From the NCBI GenBank assembly GCA_022791455.1, contig JAAVZC010000001.1:434001-498000 (forward strand): a DNA stretch of 64,000 nt, read 5' to 3'. The DNA comes from Eggerthellaceae bacterium (GTDB lineage: Bacteria; Actinomycetota; Coriobacteriia; Coriobacteriales; Eggerthellaceae). Under the pieces are notes generated by a model, which did no database searches, was not told where the DNA came from, and worked only from the letters and a program-made list of their open reading frames with translations. A program made the translations under genes and the position numbers. Each line of letters starts with the position of its first letter. Within the stretch, counting starts at the first letter, position 1. Shown here piece by piece: positions 30,631 through 38,933 of the stretch.

Positions 30631-30691
30631 GGGGTCGAAAACTACGAGGACGGCGAGTGGGCCGTCCCTGTCGCGTTAAGGATTAGCATTC

Positions 30692-31804
30692 ATGGGAATT
30701 CTTCTGGCCATTGTAGGCGGCATTATTATCTTGTGCTTCCTCGTGTTCATTCACGAAGGGGGCCATTACCTGGCGTCGCGCCTGTTCGGCGTGCGGGTGA
30801 CCGAGTTCATGATCGGTCTTCCCGGGCCCAATATAGGCTTCAAGCGAGGCGAGACGAAGTTCGGCCTTACCGCCATTCCCCTGGGTGGCTATGCCCGCGT
30901 TTGCGGCATGGAACCGGGGGAAATGCAGCCGCACCTGAAAGAGGTGCTCGCCAGCGTTCACCGGCGCGGCACTGCCAACATGGAGGAAGTGGCGGCTGAC
31001 TGCGGCATCACCGACGACGAGGCCTACAACGCCCTGGAAGAGCTGGTGGAATGGGGCAGTGTCGAGGCCCCCACTAAGAAAGACCAGTACAACACCTACC
31101 GCGCTATGGAAGTGCGGCCCACGAAGCGCCAGCTGAAGAAGGCCGCCGCAGCCGGGCTGCCCCAACCGCAGGCGTGGGATTTGGGCGAGGCACGCCCGGT
31201 GGAGGATGCCGAGGAGCTCTTCCAACACGAATACCGCCAGCAGTACCGCTCCCTGCCCTTCTGGAAGCGGGCGGTCATCTTGGTGGCGGGCGTGTTCGTT
31301 AACTTGCTCTTCGCCATGTTGGCGTTCGTGGTCATCTACTCCCTCATCGGCGTCGATTACCAGGTGCCCGCTACCGGCGAGATCATCCACTTCAACGCCA
31401 CGCCCTTGCAGGCCATCCAAGCCGGTTTCACCTATATCGGCATGGTGGTGCAGATGGTGCTCGGCCTGTTCAACCCCTCTACCGCCGCGGAAACCGTTTC
31501 CAATTCCACCTCGGTGGTGGGCATCGTGGCCATGTCCAAGACCTTCTTCGAGCAAGGCTTCGTGGACACGCTGTTCTTCGCCGCCGCCATTTCGGTGTCC
31601 CTCGGCATCATGAACCTGCTGCCCATTCCGCCGCTCGATGGCGGCAAGCTGGTGGTGGAAGCGGTGCAGAAGGTGTCGCGGCGCATGGTGTCCCCGAAGG
31701 TGCAGACCTACCTCAGTATGGCGGGAATGATCCTGTTCGTCGGGTTTTTCCTTATAATGCTCAACCAGGATATTCAGCGACTCATAAGCGGCTACTGGAG
31801 TTAG
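30692..31804 (+). CDS. Site-2 protease (RseP/M50 type) with winged-helix-like insert and no PDZ domain
   Basis: 370 residues. The first membrane helix carries HEGGH (21-25), with LPGP and IPLGGYARVCGM following. The C-terminal LLPIPPLDGGK motif completes the zinc site. Between them, residues about 85-130 form a helical segment (TANMEEVAADCGITDDEAYNALEELVEWG) that reads like a winged helix. The region after the second membrane helix, where RseP has PDZ domains, is only about 15 residues long. It should cut membrane proteins such as anti-sigma factors or signal-peptide remnants. Position before ispG and proS is the usual one. Confidence 0.88.
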   Translation: MGILLAIVGGIIILCFLVFIHEGGHYLASRLFGVRVTEFMIGLPGPNIGFKRGETKFGLTAIPLGGYARVCGMEPGEMQPHLKEVLASVHRRGTANMEEVAADCGITDDEAYNALEELVEWGSVEAPTKKDQYNTYRAMEVRPTKRQLKKAAAAGLPQPQAWDLGEARPVEDAEELFQHEYRQQYRSLPFWKRAVILVAGVFVNLLFAMLAFVVIYSLIGVDYQVPATGEIIHFNATPLQAIQAGFTYIGMVVQMVLGLFNPSTAAETVSNSTSVVGIVAMSKTFFEQGFVDTLFFAAAISVSLGIMNLLPIPPLDGGKLVVEAVQKVSRRMVSPKVQTYLSMAGMILFVGFFLIMLNQDIQRLISGYWS

Positions 31805-31869
31805 CCGCACCGCGCCGGCACCCCCCCGGCGCTTTTTCATGGCCCTGCGTTAAGGAGAAGGAGGGCAAT

Positions 31870-32925
31870 ATGGCCCTGCGCGATCGAACCCGCCGTGTGA
31901 TGGTGGGCAACGTGCCCGTCGGCGGTGGTGCGCCGGTGGCGGTGCAGTCGATGCTCAACGCCCCCGCGAAAGACGTGGAAGCGAACTTGGCCCAGATCCA
32001 GGCCCTGGCAGATGCCGGATGCGAGATTGTGCGCATGGCCATCCCCAAGCGGGACTGCCTCGACGCTTTCGAGGCGGTGTGCGCCGCATCCCCCCTGCCA
32101 GTGGTGGCCGACGTCCACTTCGATGCGGAAATCGCCATCCAGGCGGCGCGGCGCGGCGCGGCGAAACTGCGCATCAACCCCGGTAACATTGGTGGCTGGG
32201 AGCCCACCGACGCTGTTATCGAGGCGGCGCGGGAGGCGGGCATTCCCATTCGCGTGGGGGTCAATGCCGGTTCCCTCGACAATCAGCTAGCCGCCCGCCA
32301 GGACCTTTCCCTTCCCCAAAAGCTGGCCCTTTCAGCGCGCCAGTACGTGGAGCACTTCCACGAGCGCGACTTCTTCGATATCGTGGTGTCCGCGAAGGCC
32401 CACGATGTGCCGGTGACCATCGACACCTACCGGTTGCTGGCTGAAGAGTTGCCGGAAGTGCCGCTGCATATTGGCGTGACCGAAGCGGGCACGGCGTTCC
32501 AGGGCATCATCAAGTCTGCCGCGGGCCTGGGCGTTTTGCTGGAAGCGGGCATCGGCGACACCATGCGCATCTCGCTCACCGACGATCCCGTGAAGGAAGT
32601 GCGCGCCTGCTGGACGTTGCTCTCCTCGCTGGATTTGCGCCGCCGCTTCCCCGAGCTGATCAGCTGCCCCACGTGCGGTCGGTGCCAAGTGAATCTCATC
32701 GACCTGGCAAAACAGGTGGAAGAGCGGCTGGGGGAAGTGAACCGACCGCTCAAGGTGGCGGTGATGGGCTGCGTGGTCAACGGCCCCGGAGAGGCCGCCG
32801 ATGCCGATATTGGCGTTGCCTGCGGAGCGGGCTCGGGCGCGGTTTTCGCCTCTGGTAAAATTGTCCGGAAAGTTTCTGAAGAAGATATTGTCGACGCGTT
32901 ATTCGAAGAGATGGGAAGATTATGA
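31870..32925 (+). CDS. ispG: 4-hydroxy-3-methylbut-2-en-1-yl diphosphate synthase (flavodoxin)
   Basis: 351 residues. The TIM-barrel part starts with TRRVMVGNVPVGGGAPVAVQ. The 4Fe-4S site is formed by SCPTCGRCQ and the Cys of GCVVNGPGEA. It converts MEcPP to HMBPP, the penultimate MEP-pathway step, using reduced ferredoxin or flavodoxin. GAGAAGGAGGG precedes the ATG. It overlaps proS by four bases (ATGA), so the two are translationally coupled. Confidence 0.96.
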   Translation: MALRDRTRRVMVGNVPVGGGAPVAVQSMLNAPAKDVEANLAQIQALADAGCEIVRMAIPKRDCLDAFEAVCAASPLPVVADVHFDAEIAIQAARRGAAKLRINPGNIGGWEPTDAVIEAAREAGIPIRVGVNAGSLDNQLAARQDLSLPQKLALSARQYVEHFHERDFFDIVVSAKAHDVPVTIDTYRLLAEELPEVPLHIGVTEAGTAFQGIIKSAAGLGVLLEAGIGDTMRISLTDDPVKEVRACWTLLSSLDLRRRFPELISCPTCGRCQVNLIDLAKQVEERLGEVNRPLKVAVMGCVVNGPGEAADADIGVACGAGSGAVFASGKIVRKVSEEDIVDALFEEMGRL

Positions 32926-34673
32926 CCGCACCGATTCTGCGCATGAGCAAGCTGTACGCCCCGACGCTCAAAGAAAGTCCCAACGATGCCGAGATCGCCA
33001 GCCACAAGTTGCTGCTGCGGGCAGGCATGATGCGCAAGACCGCCTCGGGCGTGTATACCTTCCTGCCTCTGGGCTACAAAGTGCTGGCGAAGGTGGAGAA
33101 CATCGTCCGCGAGGAAATGGACGCCATCGGCGCCCAGGAGATCATGATGCCGGCGCTGCAGCCGGCGGAGCTGTGGCACGAGTCCGGCCGCTGGAACGAC
33201 TACGGCCCCGAACTCATGCGCCTGTGCGACCGTCACGACCACGACTTCTGCCTGGGCCCCACCCATGAGGAGCTCATCACCTCGCTCACTCGCAACGAGC
33301 TGCGCTCCTACAAGCAGCTGCCCTGCAGCCTGTACCAGATCCAGGTGAAGTTCCGCGACGAGATTCGCCCGCGCTTCGGCCTTCTGCGCAGCCGCGAGTT
33401 CATCATGAAGGACGCCTACAGCTTCCACGCCACGCAGGAGTCGCTGCAGGAGACCTACGACGACATGAGCCGCGCCTACGGCAACATCTGCGACCGCTGC
33501 GGGCTGGATTACCGCCCGGTCGAGGCGGATTCTGGCCAGATCGGCGGCAAGGTGACCACCGAATTCATGGCGCTGGCCGAGGCCGGCGAGGCGGAACTGG
33601 TCCACTGCAGCTGCGGGTACGCCGCAAACTCTGAAGCGGGGGAGTGCATCTGCCATCCCACCTGCTATAAGAACGACGGCATCGAGAAGATTGCCACCCC
33701 CGGCGTGCATACCATCGAGGAGTTGGCCCAGTTCCTGGACATTCCGGAGAGCTCTACAGTGAAGGCGCTGTCCGGCAAGAGCGACGAGGGCAAGCTGGTG
33801 GTCATGTTCGTTCCCGGCGACCACGAGCTCAACGAGATCAAGGCGGCCCGCGCTGCCGGCGGTTTCACCCTGCTCACCGACGAAGAGATGGAGGCCTTCG
33901 GGCTGCACAAGGGCTCGATGGGCCCGGTGGGGCTGCCGGAGGAGGCCTTCGTGATTGCCGACCGCAGCCTGGAAACAGTGCCCGCCTGGGTAGTGGGTGC
34001 CAACGAGGACGGCTACCACTTCGTGGGCGCGGCGCTGGGCAAGGATTTCAAGGTGGACGCCTGGGCCGATCTTTCCGTGGTCAAGCCCGGCGATTCCTGC
34101 CCGGTGTGCGGCCTGCCCTTGGCCGGTGCCCGCGGCATCGAGGTCTCCCAGGTGTTCCAGCTGGGCACCAAGTATTCGGAGTCCATGGGCGCTACGTTCA
34201 TGGACGAGGACGGCAAGGAGAAGCCCTTCATCATGGGCTGCTACGGCGTGGGAGTTTCCCGCACGGTGGCCGCCATCGTCGAGCAGCACAGCGACGAGGC
34301 GGGCATTGCCTGGCCCATGTCGGTGGCGCCGGCTCATGTGTGCGTCATCCCGCTGGCCCTCACCGACGACGTGCTTCCTGTGGCGGAGGCCATTGCCGCG
34401 CAGCTGGCCGAGCTGGACTTGGAAGTGGTCATCGACGACCGCAAAGAGCGTCCCGGCGTGAAGTTCGCCGACGCCGACCTCATCGGCTGGCCGCTGCAGG
34501 TGATCATCGGCAAGCGCGGTTTGGACAACGGCACCTTCGAGGTGAAACTGCGCCGCACCGGGGCTAAGCGCGATGTGCCCCGCGCCACCTTCATGGAGAT
34601 GATGGCGTTCGCTCGTCGCCAAGCTAAGGCCTCAAAAGCCGGTTTCGGCACGTTCGACTCGCTTTTCGTCTAG
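32922..34673 (+). CDS. proS: Prolyl-tRNA synthetase, bacterial type
   Basis: 583 residues, the length of the bacterial form that carries an editing (INS) domain. Class II motif 1 and 2 (LPLGYKVLAKVENIVREEMD; FRDEIRPRFGLLRSREF) are followed by the INS domain at about 225-380, motif 3 (MGCYGVGVSRTVAAIVEQH) and the anticodon domain. It charges tRNA-Pro in the cytoplasm. Last gene of the chain, with its own terminator. Confidence 0.97.
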   Translation: MTAPILRMSKLYAPTLKESPNDAEIASHKLLLRAGMMRKTASGVYTFLPLGYKVLAKVENIVREEMDAIGAQEIMMPALQPAELWHESGRWNDYGPELMRLCDRHDHDFCLGPTHEELITSLTRNELRSYKQLPCSLYQIQVKFRDEIRPRFGLLRSREFIMKDAYSFHATQESLQETYDDMSRAYGNICDRCGLDYRPVEADSGQIGGKVTTEFMALAEAGEAELVHCSCGYAANSEAGECICHPTCYKNDGIEKIATPGVHTIEELAQFLDIPESSTVKALSGKSDEGKLVVMFVPGDHELNEIKAARAAGGFTLLTDEEMEAFGLHKGSMGPVGLPEEAFVIADRSLETVPAWVVGANEDGYHFVGAALGKDFKVDAWADLSVVKPGDSCPVCGLPLAGARGIEVSQVFQLGTKYSESMGATFMDEDGKEKPFIMGCYGVGVSRTVAAIVEQHSDEAGIAWPMSVAPAHVCVIPLALTDDVLPVAEAIAAQLAELDLEVVIDDRKERPGVKFADADLIGWPLQVIIGKRGLDNGTFEVKLRRTGAKRDVPRATFMEMMAFARRQAKASKAGFGTFDSLFV

Positions 34674-34711
34674 AATTATCTGCGCTCGCTACCCGATGCG
34701 AAATCGCGAAT

Positions 34712-34745
34712 AAGGCCGAGGGGTTTTGCCCCCGGCCTTTTTCAT
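34712..34745 (+). terminator. Terminator of the rseP-ispG-proS operon
   Basis: AAGGCCGAGGGG faces CCCCCGGCCTT around TTTTG, followed by TTTTT. Confidence 0.88.
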
Positions 34746-34849
34746 TGTCCGGAGGTGCTTGCCGTCTGGCGGAATTGCCGATGCCCCGCAAGGGCGCGGC
34801 GGGCGAAGCGCTATCATTCTGCGAAACCAATTCATTGAAAGGCATATCT

Positions 34850-36082
34850 ATGAGCGAAATCCAACGTCACATCTACCAAGACCTGTTGTTCGAAGGTCAC
34901 CTCATCGACTCCAACATCCTGTCGCGCGTGATGGGCAACGTCATGGAGCTTGGCGGTGATTTCGAATTCCTCACGTTGGAGATCGGTCGCCAGAACACCG
35001 ATCCGTCGCGGGTGCGCATGCGCGTGTTCGGGAAGAGCGCCGAGCACATGGAGGCCTTGCTGCGCCGGCTGACGACTCTGGGCGCCACGCCGGAAGATCT
35101 TCAGGATGCGCAGCTGGAGCCGTCGCCCGCCGACGGGGTGTTTCCGGAGAACTTCTACTCCACCACCAACCTGGTGACCGCCGTGCACCTGGACGGGAAG
35201 TGGCGCACGGTGCCCAATTCCGAAATGGACTTGGGGCTGCGCTACACCCCCGAAACTGGCGAGGTGCGCGGTGTGGCCATCTCCGACGCGCGCAAGGGCG
35301 ACTTGTTCGTGGTGGGCAACGCCGGGCTGCGCGTCACCCAGCAGGAGCGCCCGCGCGAGATTGCCGATTTCGAGTTCATGAACTCCACCGCCTCCAGCGA
35401 GAAGCCGAAGGCCCAGGTAATCCGCCAGGTGGCCAACATCTTGCGCGATTCGAAGGCGGCGGGGGAGGCCATCATCGTGGTGTGCGGCCCGGCCATCATC
35501 CACACCGGCGCGTCCGACGACCTGGCGCGGCTGGTGCGCGGCGGCTACGTGAGCGTGCTGTTCGGCGGAAACGCCGTGGCCACCCACGACATTGAGCGGG
35601 CGCTGTACGGCACCTCGCTTGGCATCGATATGCAGACGGGGCTGCCGGTGCCCGGCGGCCACGAGCACCATCTACGCGCCATCAACCGCATCCGCATGGC
35701 CGGCTCCATTGCCGCGGCTGTTGAGCAGGGCGTTGTGCGCGAGGGACTCATGTATTCCCTGGTCGAAGCAGGCGTGCCGTACGTGCTGGCCGGATCCATT
35801 CGCGACGACGGCCCGCTGCCGGACGTGATCACCGACACCGTGGCCGCTCAGGAGGCCATGCGCCCCTGGTGCCAGAAAGCGGGCGCCTGCCTCATGCTCT
35901 CGACGCTGCTGCACTCCATTGCCACGGGCAACATGCTGCCGGCCGCCGTTACCACGGTGTGCGTCGACATCAACCCCGCCGCCGTCACAAAGCTCTCCGA
36001 TCGCGGCAGCTTCCAAACCATCGGCATCATCACCGACGTAGGCCTCTTCCTCAAACAACTAGCCGACGAACTAGGCTGCTAA
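34850..36082 (+). CDS. TIGR00300-family protein (LOR/SDH-like, ornithine-cyclodeaminase-type)
   Basis: 410 residues from the ATG at 34850 (GAAAGG upstream). The N-terminal part (residues 1-100, FEGHLIDSNILSRVMGNVMELGGDFEFLTL split over the LOR-type domain) and the C-terminal NAD-binding-like part (VVCGPAIIHTGASDDLARLVRGG, LFGGNAVATHDIE) match the TIGR00300 family. Relatives convert ornithine to proline with loss of ammonia, or dihydrolyse arginine to ornithine in two-domain forms. It lies alone. The family is clear, the substrate inferred. Confidence 0.8.
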   Translation: MSEIQRHIYQDLLFEGHLIDSNILSRVMGNVMELGGDFEFLTLEIGRQNTDPSRVRMRVFGKSAEHMEALLRRLTTLGATPEDLQDAQLEPSPADGVFPENFYSTTNLVTAVHLDGKWRTVPNSEMDLGLRYTPETGEVRGVAISDARKGDLFVVGNAGLRVTQQERPREIADFEFMNSTASSEKPKAQVIRQVANILRDSKAAGEAIIVVCGPAIIHTGASDDLARLVRGGYVSVLFGGNAVATHDIERALYGTSLGIDMQTGLPVPGGHEHHLRAINRIRMAGSIAAAVEQGVVREGLMYSLVEAGVPYVLAGSIRDDGPLPDVITDTVAAQEAMRPWCQKAGACLMLSTLLHSIATGNMLPAAVTTVCVDINPAAVTKLSDRGSFQTIGIITDVGLFLKQLADELGC

Positions 36083-36227
36083 CCCCGCCCAGGCCCGCGC
36101 GCTTACCACAGCTCCCGGGCCCCAAGCCCCAAGCTCGCGGGCTCGTCGGCTCCCGGGCCCCCAGAAATCCATCCTCCAAACCCAGATGTCGTCCCTGTAG
36201 GGTGCTCGCCTGAGCGCCTCCAGGGTC

Positions 36228-36362
36228 AGGTGGCCAACAGTGGCGGTTTTTCAGAAAGGCTAATGGCGCGAAACTTCTGAAATAAGAACTTTTGCGTCAT
36301 AACTTCTGATTTCAGAAGTTATGGGCCAAGGCGACTTCTGAAAAACCCTGCCTATTGGCCAC
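36228..36362. repeat. Inverted-repeat element with internal CTTCTGA palindromes
   Basis: GGTGGCCAA near 36228 and GGTTTTTCAGAA inside it are inverted in TTCTGAAAAACC and TTGGCCACC ending at 36362. Between the arms are AACTTCTGA-TT-TCAGAAGTT (36301-36320, perfect) and a less perfect copy at 36272-36290. The 758-base gap 36083-36840 contains this element, a further CTTCTGATATCAGAAG at 36386-36401 and no gene I trust. Two short GCTCCCGGGCCCC direct repeats lie at about 36110 and 36150. Confidence 0.7.
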
Positions 36363-36385
36363 CGAATAAACGCGAGGACACGTTT

Positions 36386-36401
36386 CTTCTGATATCAGAA
36401 G
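36386..36401. promoter_or_regulatory. CTTCTGATATCAGAAG palindrome
   Basis: A perfect 16-base palindrome of the same type as those at 18102 and 36301, just outside the inverted-repeat element. It could be a binding site for the control of the two-gene module downstream. Confidence 0.4.
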
Positions 36402-36840
36402 TTTCGGGCCGCGTGGAAAGCGGAGATGGGGGCAACGGCGGCGCATGCCGCTCCCCGAAAGACGTTCGAGCGCCGTTTGGGGGGGGCGGCGTATGGTTGG
36501 AATTGTGTCGCGCCCTTTTTCAGGCCACCAGATGTAGTGGGCTCTTTGTCGTCTCTGGCGGCCAATCCACATTTGATCCATCGTTTCTCCATGGCGAAAA
36601 ACGCTTTATCAGAAGTTTAGCTTCCTAAACTCAAAACCTGATCTGGGAAAAAAGAATCCTTGACGACGGTATGGCGCATTCTTGGCGCACATCGGATAGA
36701 TTTTTGTGAAATCTGATCTGTAGGATGGAGGCATCGGCACAGGCGACCGAGTTGCGGAAGTCGCAGCGGTTGAGAGGTTGCCTGAAGGACAGCCTGCTGT
36801 CTAAAGGAGATGCGGAAGCAAGAGAGGAGCAAGGGTTAGG

Positions 36841-37116
36841 ATGACGATGGTATGGGAAGATCAAAAGGTGGTCGTAAGAATTCTAGGCGATGCGTCGGAC
36901 GAAGGATTCGATCCTCGGAATTTTGAGGGCTATCAAATTTTGTCGCTGACCCCGGAGCAGATGTTCGACCCGGTGGCCATGGAGGAGTTTAATGATCGCG
37001 TTGCGGTAGCTCTGGGCATGGAATTGCCGAAGAAGACAGACGAATGGCGTCGTCGCAATCGAGAGCTGCATCGTATGCTCACGGAACCATGCAGTCCTTT
37101 CGAGGCTCTGCGATGA
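36841..37116 (+). CDS. 91-residue protein coupled to the nuclease-like gene
   Basis: I do not recognise it. It is acidic at the start (DQKVVVRILGDASDEGFD), then has a mixed strand-helix pattern and a basic helix near the end (DEWRRRNRELHRML). No signal or membrane segment. GGAGCAAGGG precedes the ATG. Its TGA overlaps the next ATG (ATGA), so the two are made together. Base composition is visibly less GC-rich than in neighbours, which suggests transfer. By position and size it could be an antitoxin or an accessory subunit, but sequence does not prove this. Confidence 0.7.
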   Translation: MTMVWEDQKVVVRILGDASDEGFDPRNFEGYQILSLTPEQMFDPVAMEEFNDRVAVALGMELPKKTDEWRRRNRELHRMLTEPCSPFEALR

Positions 37117-38138
37117 TTTGTCTGCACGGGCCCTCGGCGGTTGCTTTTTGGTTGACAAGCGAATTGCCCCCATCAGCGTTTTCCCAGACGGGGGCTCCCG
37201 ATGCGGGGAGCTGCTCGCTGAGGAGATCCGCGCTTCGGGAGGTGCGTCTTTCACTCCCTCAAATTCCAACTCCGTTGCACCTTTGGGTGCCGCCTGGCGC
37301 AAATGCTACAGGCCGGGATGTCGTCGCCCATTACGGCCGCCTGCCTCGAGGCTCCAATTGTTTCTCGCGCATTGGACCTGAGCTTTGCGTGGCGAATCCA
37401 GAGCTTGCGTTTCTCGAGACGTGTCGAACTTTAGGATTTCATGATGGTGCCAAGGTGGGAGGCGCTCTGCTTTCAGAGTTTGGGATCGATCCGTTTTTGA
37501 AGGGAGGCGTCTTTCGCCGTGAGGCGGTGATGACCCCCGAGTCGTTGGCTGAATTGATAGAGGAGCAACCAGTGCTTGCTGGGTCAAAGCGCGCGAAGGA
37601 GCTATCGGCGTTTATTGGGCCAGGAGCGTACTCGCCTCCAGAGGTGTTTCTGAAGCTTGTGTTCTCGCTCCCTATGGCGAAAGGCGGCCTTGCGATTCCG
37701 GGCATTATTGCAAATTGGTCAGTGCCTCAGAGCCCAAAGGGAAAGACGGTGTCTGGTCGCGATAACCTTGTCCTCGATTTGTATCAACCGGATTCTCGCA
37801 TTGCCATTGAGTACGATTCGGACGCCATGCATTTCAATCGCGGTCAGGCGGCGAAAGACAGCTCGAAGCGGCTTGCGCTCGAAGAGGCGGGAATAAAGGT
37901 GATTGCCATCACTACGGCTCAGTTGAGGGATGGAGGTTATCTTCGAGCAGTAGGGGAGACGATATATGCGCATATGGGCCGACGCTTCCGAATACGATCG
38001 AAGAATTTCCCGACAGAATGGAAGAAACTGTTGGCCGCCGGATCTTCGCTCGCTTTTCTGCTTGATCCCATGTGGGTCAGGCAGCGCATGGTTGAAGGGG
38101 AGGAGGCTCGAAAGCGGGACTACATTCTGACCTTATGA
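37113..38138 (+). CDS. AbiEi/DUF559-like protein with a nuclease-fold C-terminus
   Basis: 341 residues from the ATG at 37113, which overlaps the upstream stop. The middle (PLHLWVPPGANATGRDVVAHYGRLP, here split as PLHLWVPPGAN and VVAHYGRLP, then CVANPELAFLETC) resembles the AbiEi-type antitoxin/regulator layout in actinobacteria. The C-terminal part NLVLDLYQPDSRIAIEYDSD and KRLALEEAGIKVIAITTAQL looks like the Vsr/DUF559 PD-(D/E)XK nuclease fold, with Asp, Glu and Asp spaced suitably. Lower GC than the flanks. Together with the 91-residue partner it may be a defence or toxin-antitoxin module. The fold is inferred by eye only. Confidence 0.6.
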   Translation: MICLHGPSAVAFWLTSELPPSAFSQTGAPDAGSCSLRRSALREVRLSLPQIPTPLHLWVPPGANATGRDVVAHYGRLPRGSNCFSRIGPELCVANPELAFLETCRTLGFHDGAKVGGALLSEFGIDPFLKGGVFRREAVMTPESLAELIEEQPVLAGSKRAKELSAFIGPGAYSPPEVFLKLVFSLPMAKGGLAIPGIIANWSVPQSPKGKTVSGRDNLVLDLYQPDSRIAIEYDSDAMHFNRGQAAKDSSKRLALEEAGIKVIAITTAQLRDGGYLRAVGETIYAHMGRRFRIRSKNFPTEWKKLLAAGSSLAFLLDPMWVRQRMVEGEEARKRDYILTL

Positions 38139-38314
38139 TGTCGTGGCTTGAGGGTGCAGTGGCAAGATGTTGCGAAGCGGCGCTGCCGTTAGTTCACTTT
38201 TGCGTAACGGGGGGCGGGGTTTTCGAGGAAGTCGGTGGGGAAACGGGCATGATAGAAACGTAGCAACATGCACGGATGCGATGCCTTGCGGGGCATCCGA
38301 ACAAGGAGGTTGTC

Positions 38315-38728
38315 ATGGACAACGTTACCGATGCTTTCAAGAATGTGTTCCTGGCCGGCGTGGGCGCTCTTGCGCTGGGCGCCGAGAAGTCGAAGGAACT
38401 GGTGGACGACCTGGTGGCCAAGGGCCAGATTACGGTTGAGCAGGGCAAGGACATGACGGACGACCTGGTGAGCCGCGGCGCCGAGGCCACTACGCGCCTG
38501 CAGGACGAGATCCTGGCGGCCCGCCTTCGCGCCATGACTAAGGAGCAGCGCGACGAGTACGCTGCCAAGGTGGCGGAAATGGCCGTGAGCGTGAGCGAGG
38601 AAGAAGCCGCCAAGCAGGCCGAGACCGCCGAAGTGGAGGCCATCCAGCAGCAGGACGGCGATGAGGTGGCGGAAGGCGAAACCGTCGAGGCCGTGGCTGT
38701 TACCGACACCACCGACGAGGACAAGTAG
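38315..38728 (+). CDS. Phasin-like small helical protein
   Basis: 137 residues from the ATG at 38315, with a perfect AAGGAGG site. It is helical throughout: FKNVFLAGVGALALGAEKSKELVDDLVAKG resembles phasin/PhaF-type and related stress proteins (here positions 8-37), and DEILAARLRAMTKEQRDEYAAKV continues as coiled coil. The tail is very acidic. No signal peptide. Phasins coat storage granules; in this organism a granule or chromosome-associated role is possible but unproven. A small hairpin GATGCC-TTGCG-GGGCATC lies just upstream. Confidence 0.75.
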   Translation: MDNVTDAFKNVFLAGVGALALGAEKSKELVDDLVAKGQITVEQGKDMTDDLVSRGAEATTRLQDEILAARLRAMTKEQRDEYAAKVAEMAVSVSEEEAAKQAETAEVEAIQQQDGDEVAEGETVEAVAVTDTTDEDK

Positions 38729-38853
38729 ATTCCATTCGGGCTCGGTTGACGATGGCGAGCAGGTTCCGCTTAGTCTCAGCCAACGAGGACAAGCAGCCTC
38801 GCCCCATTCGGGCCCGGCCGCACACCGCCCCTTCGCTTTGCAAGTTTGATCTC

Positions 38854-38882
38854 AAGGCCGCCTGATCGGGCGGCCTTTCTGC
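38854..38882 (+). terminator. Terminator between the phasin-like gene and the rRNA methyltransferase gene
   Basis: AAGGCCGCC and GGCGGCCTT form a perfect stem, followed by TCTGCCCTTC, so the T-run is weak. Upstream (38781-38820) a degenerate second copy of the end of the phasin-like gene (GAGGACAAG...CCATTCGGG) can be seen. Confidence 0.7.
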
Positions 38883-38933
38883 CCTTCTGCTACACTTACA
38901 CGCCAGAAAAACTCCCATTTGAAAGAGGCCCTC

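Noticed and set aside
36312..36592. Minus-strand frames of 65-89 codons in the 758-base gap
   Set aside because: They run through the CTTCTGA palindromes, have no ribosome site and show biased, domain-free products.
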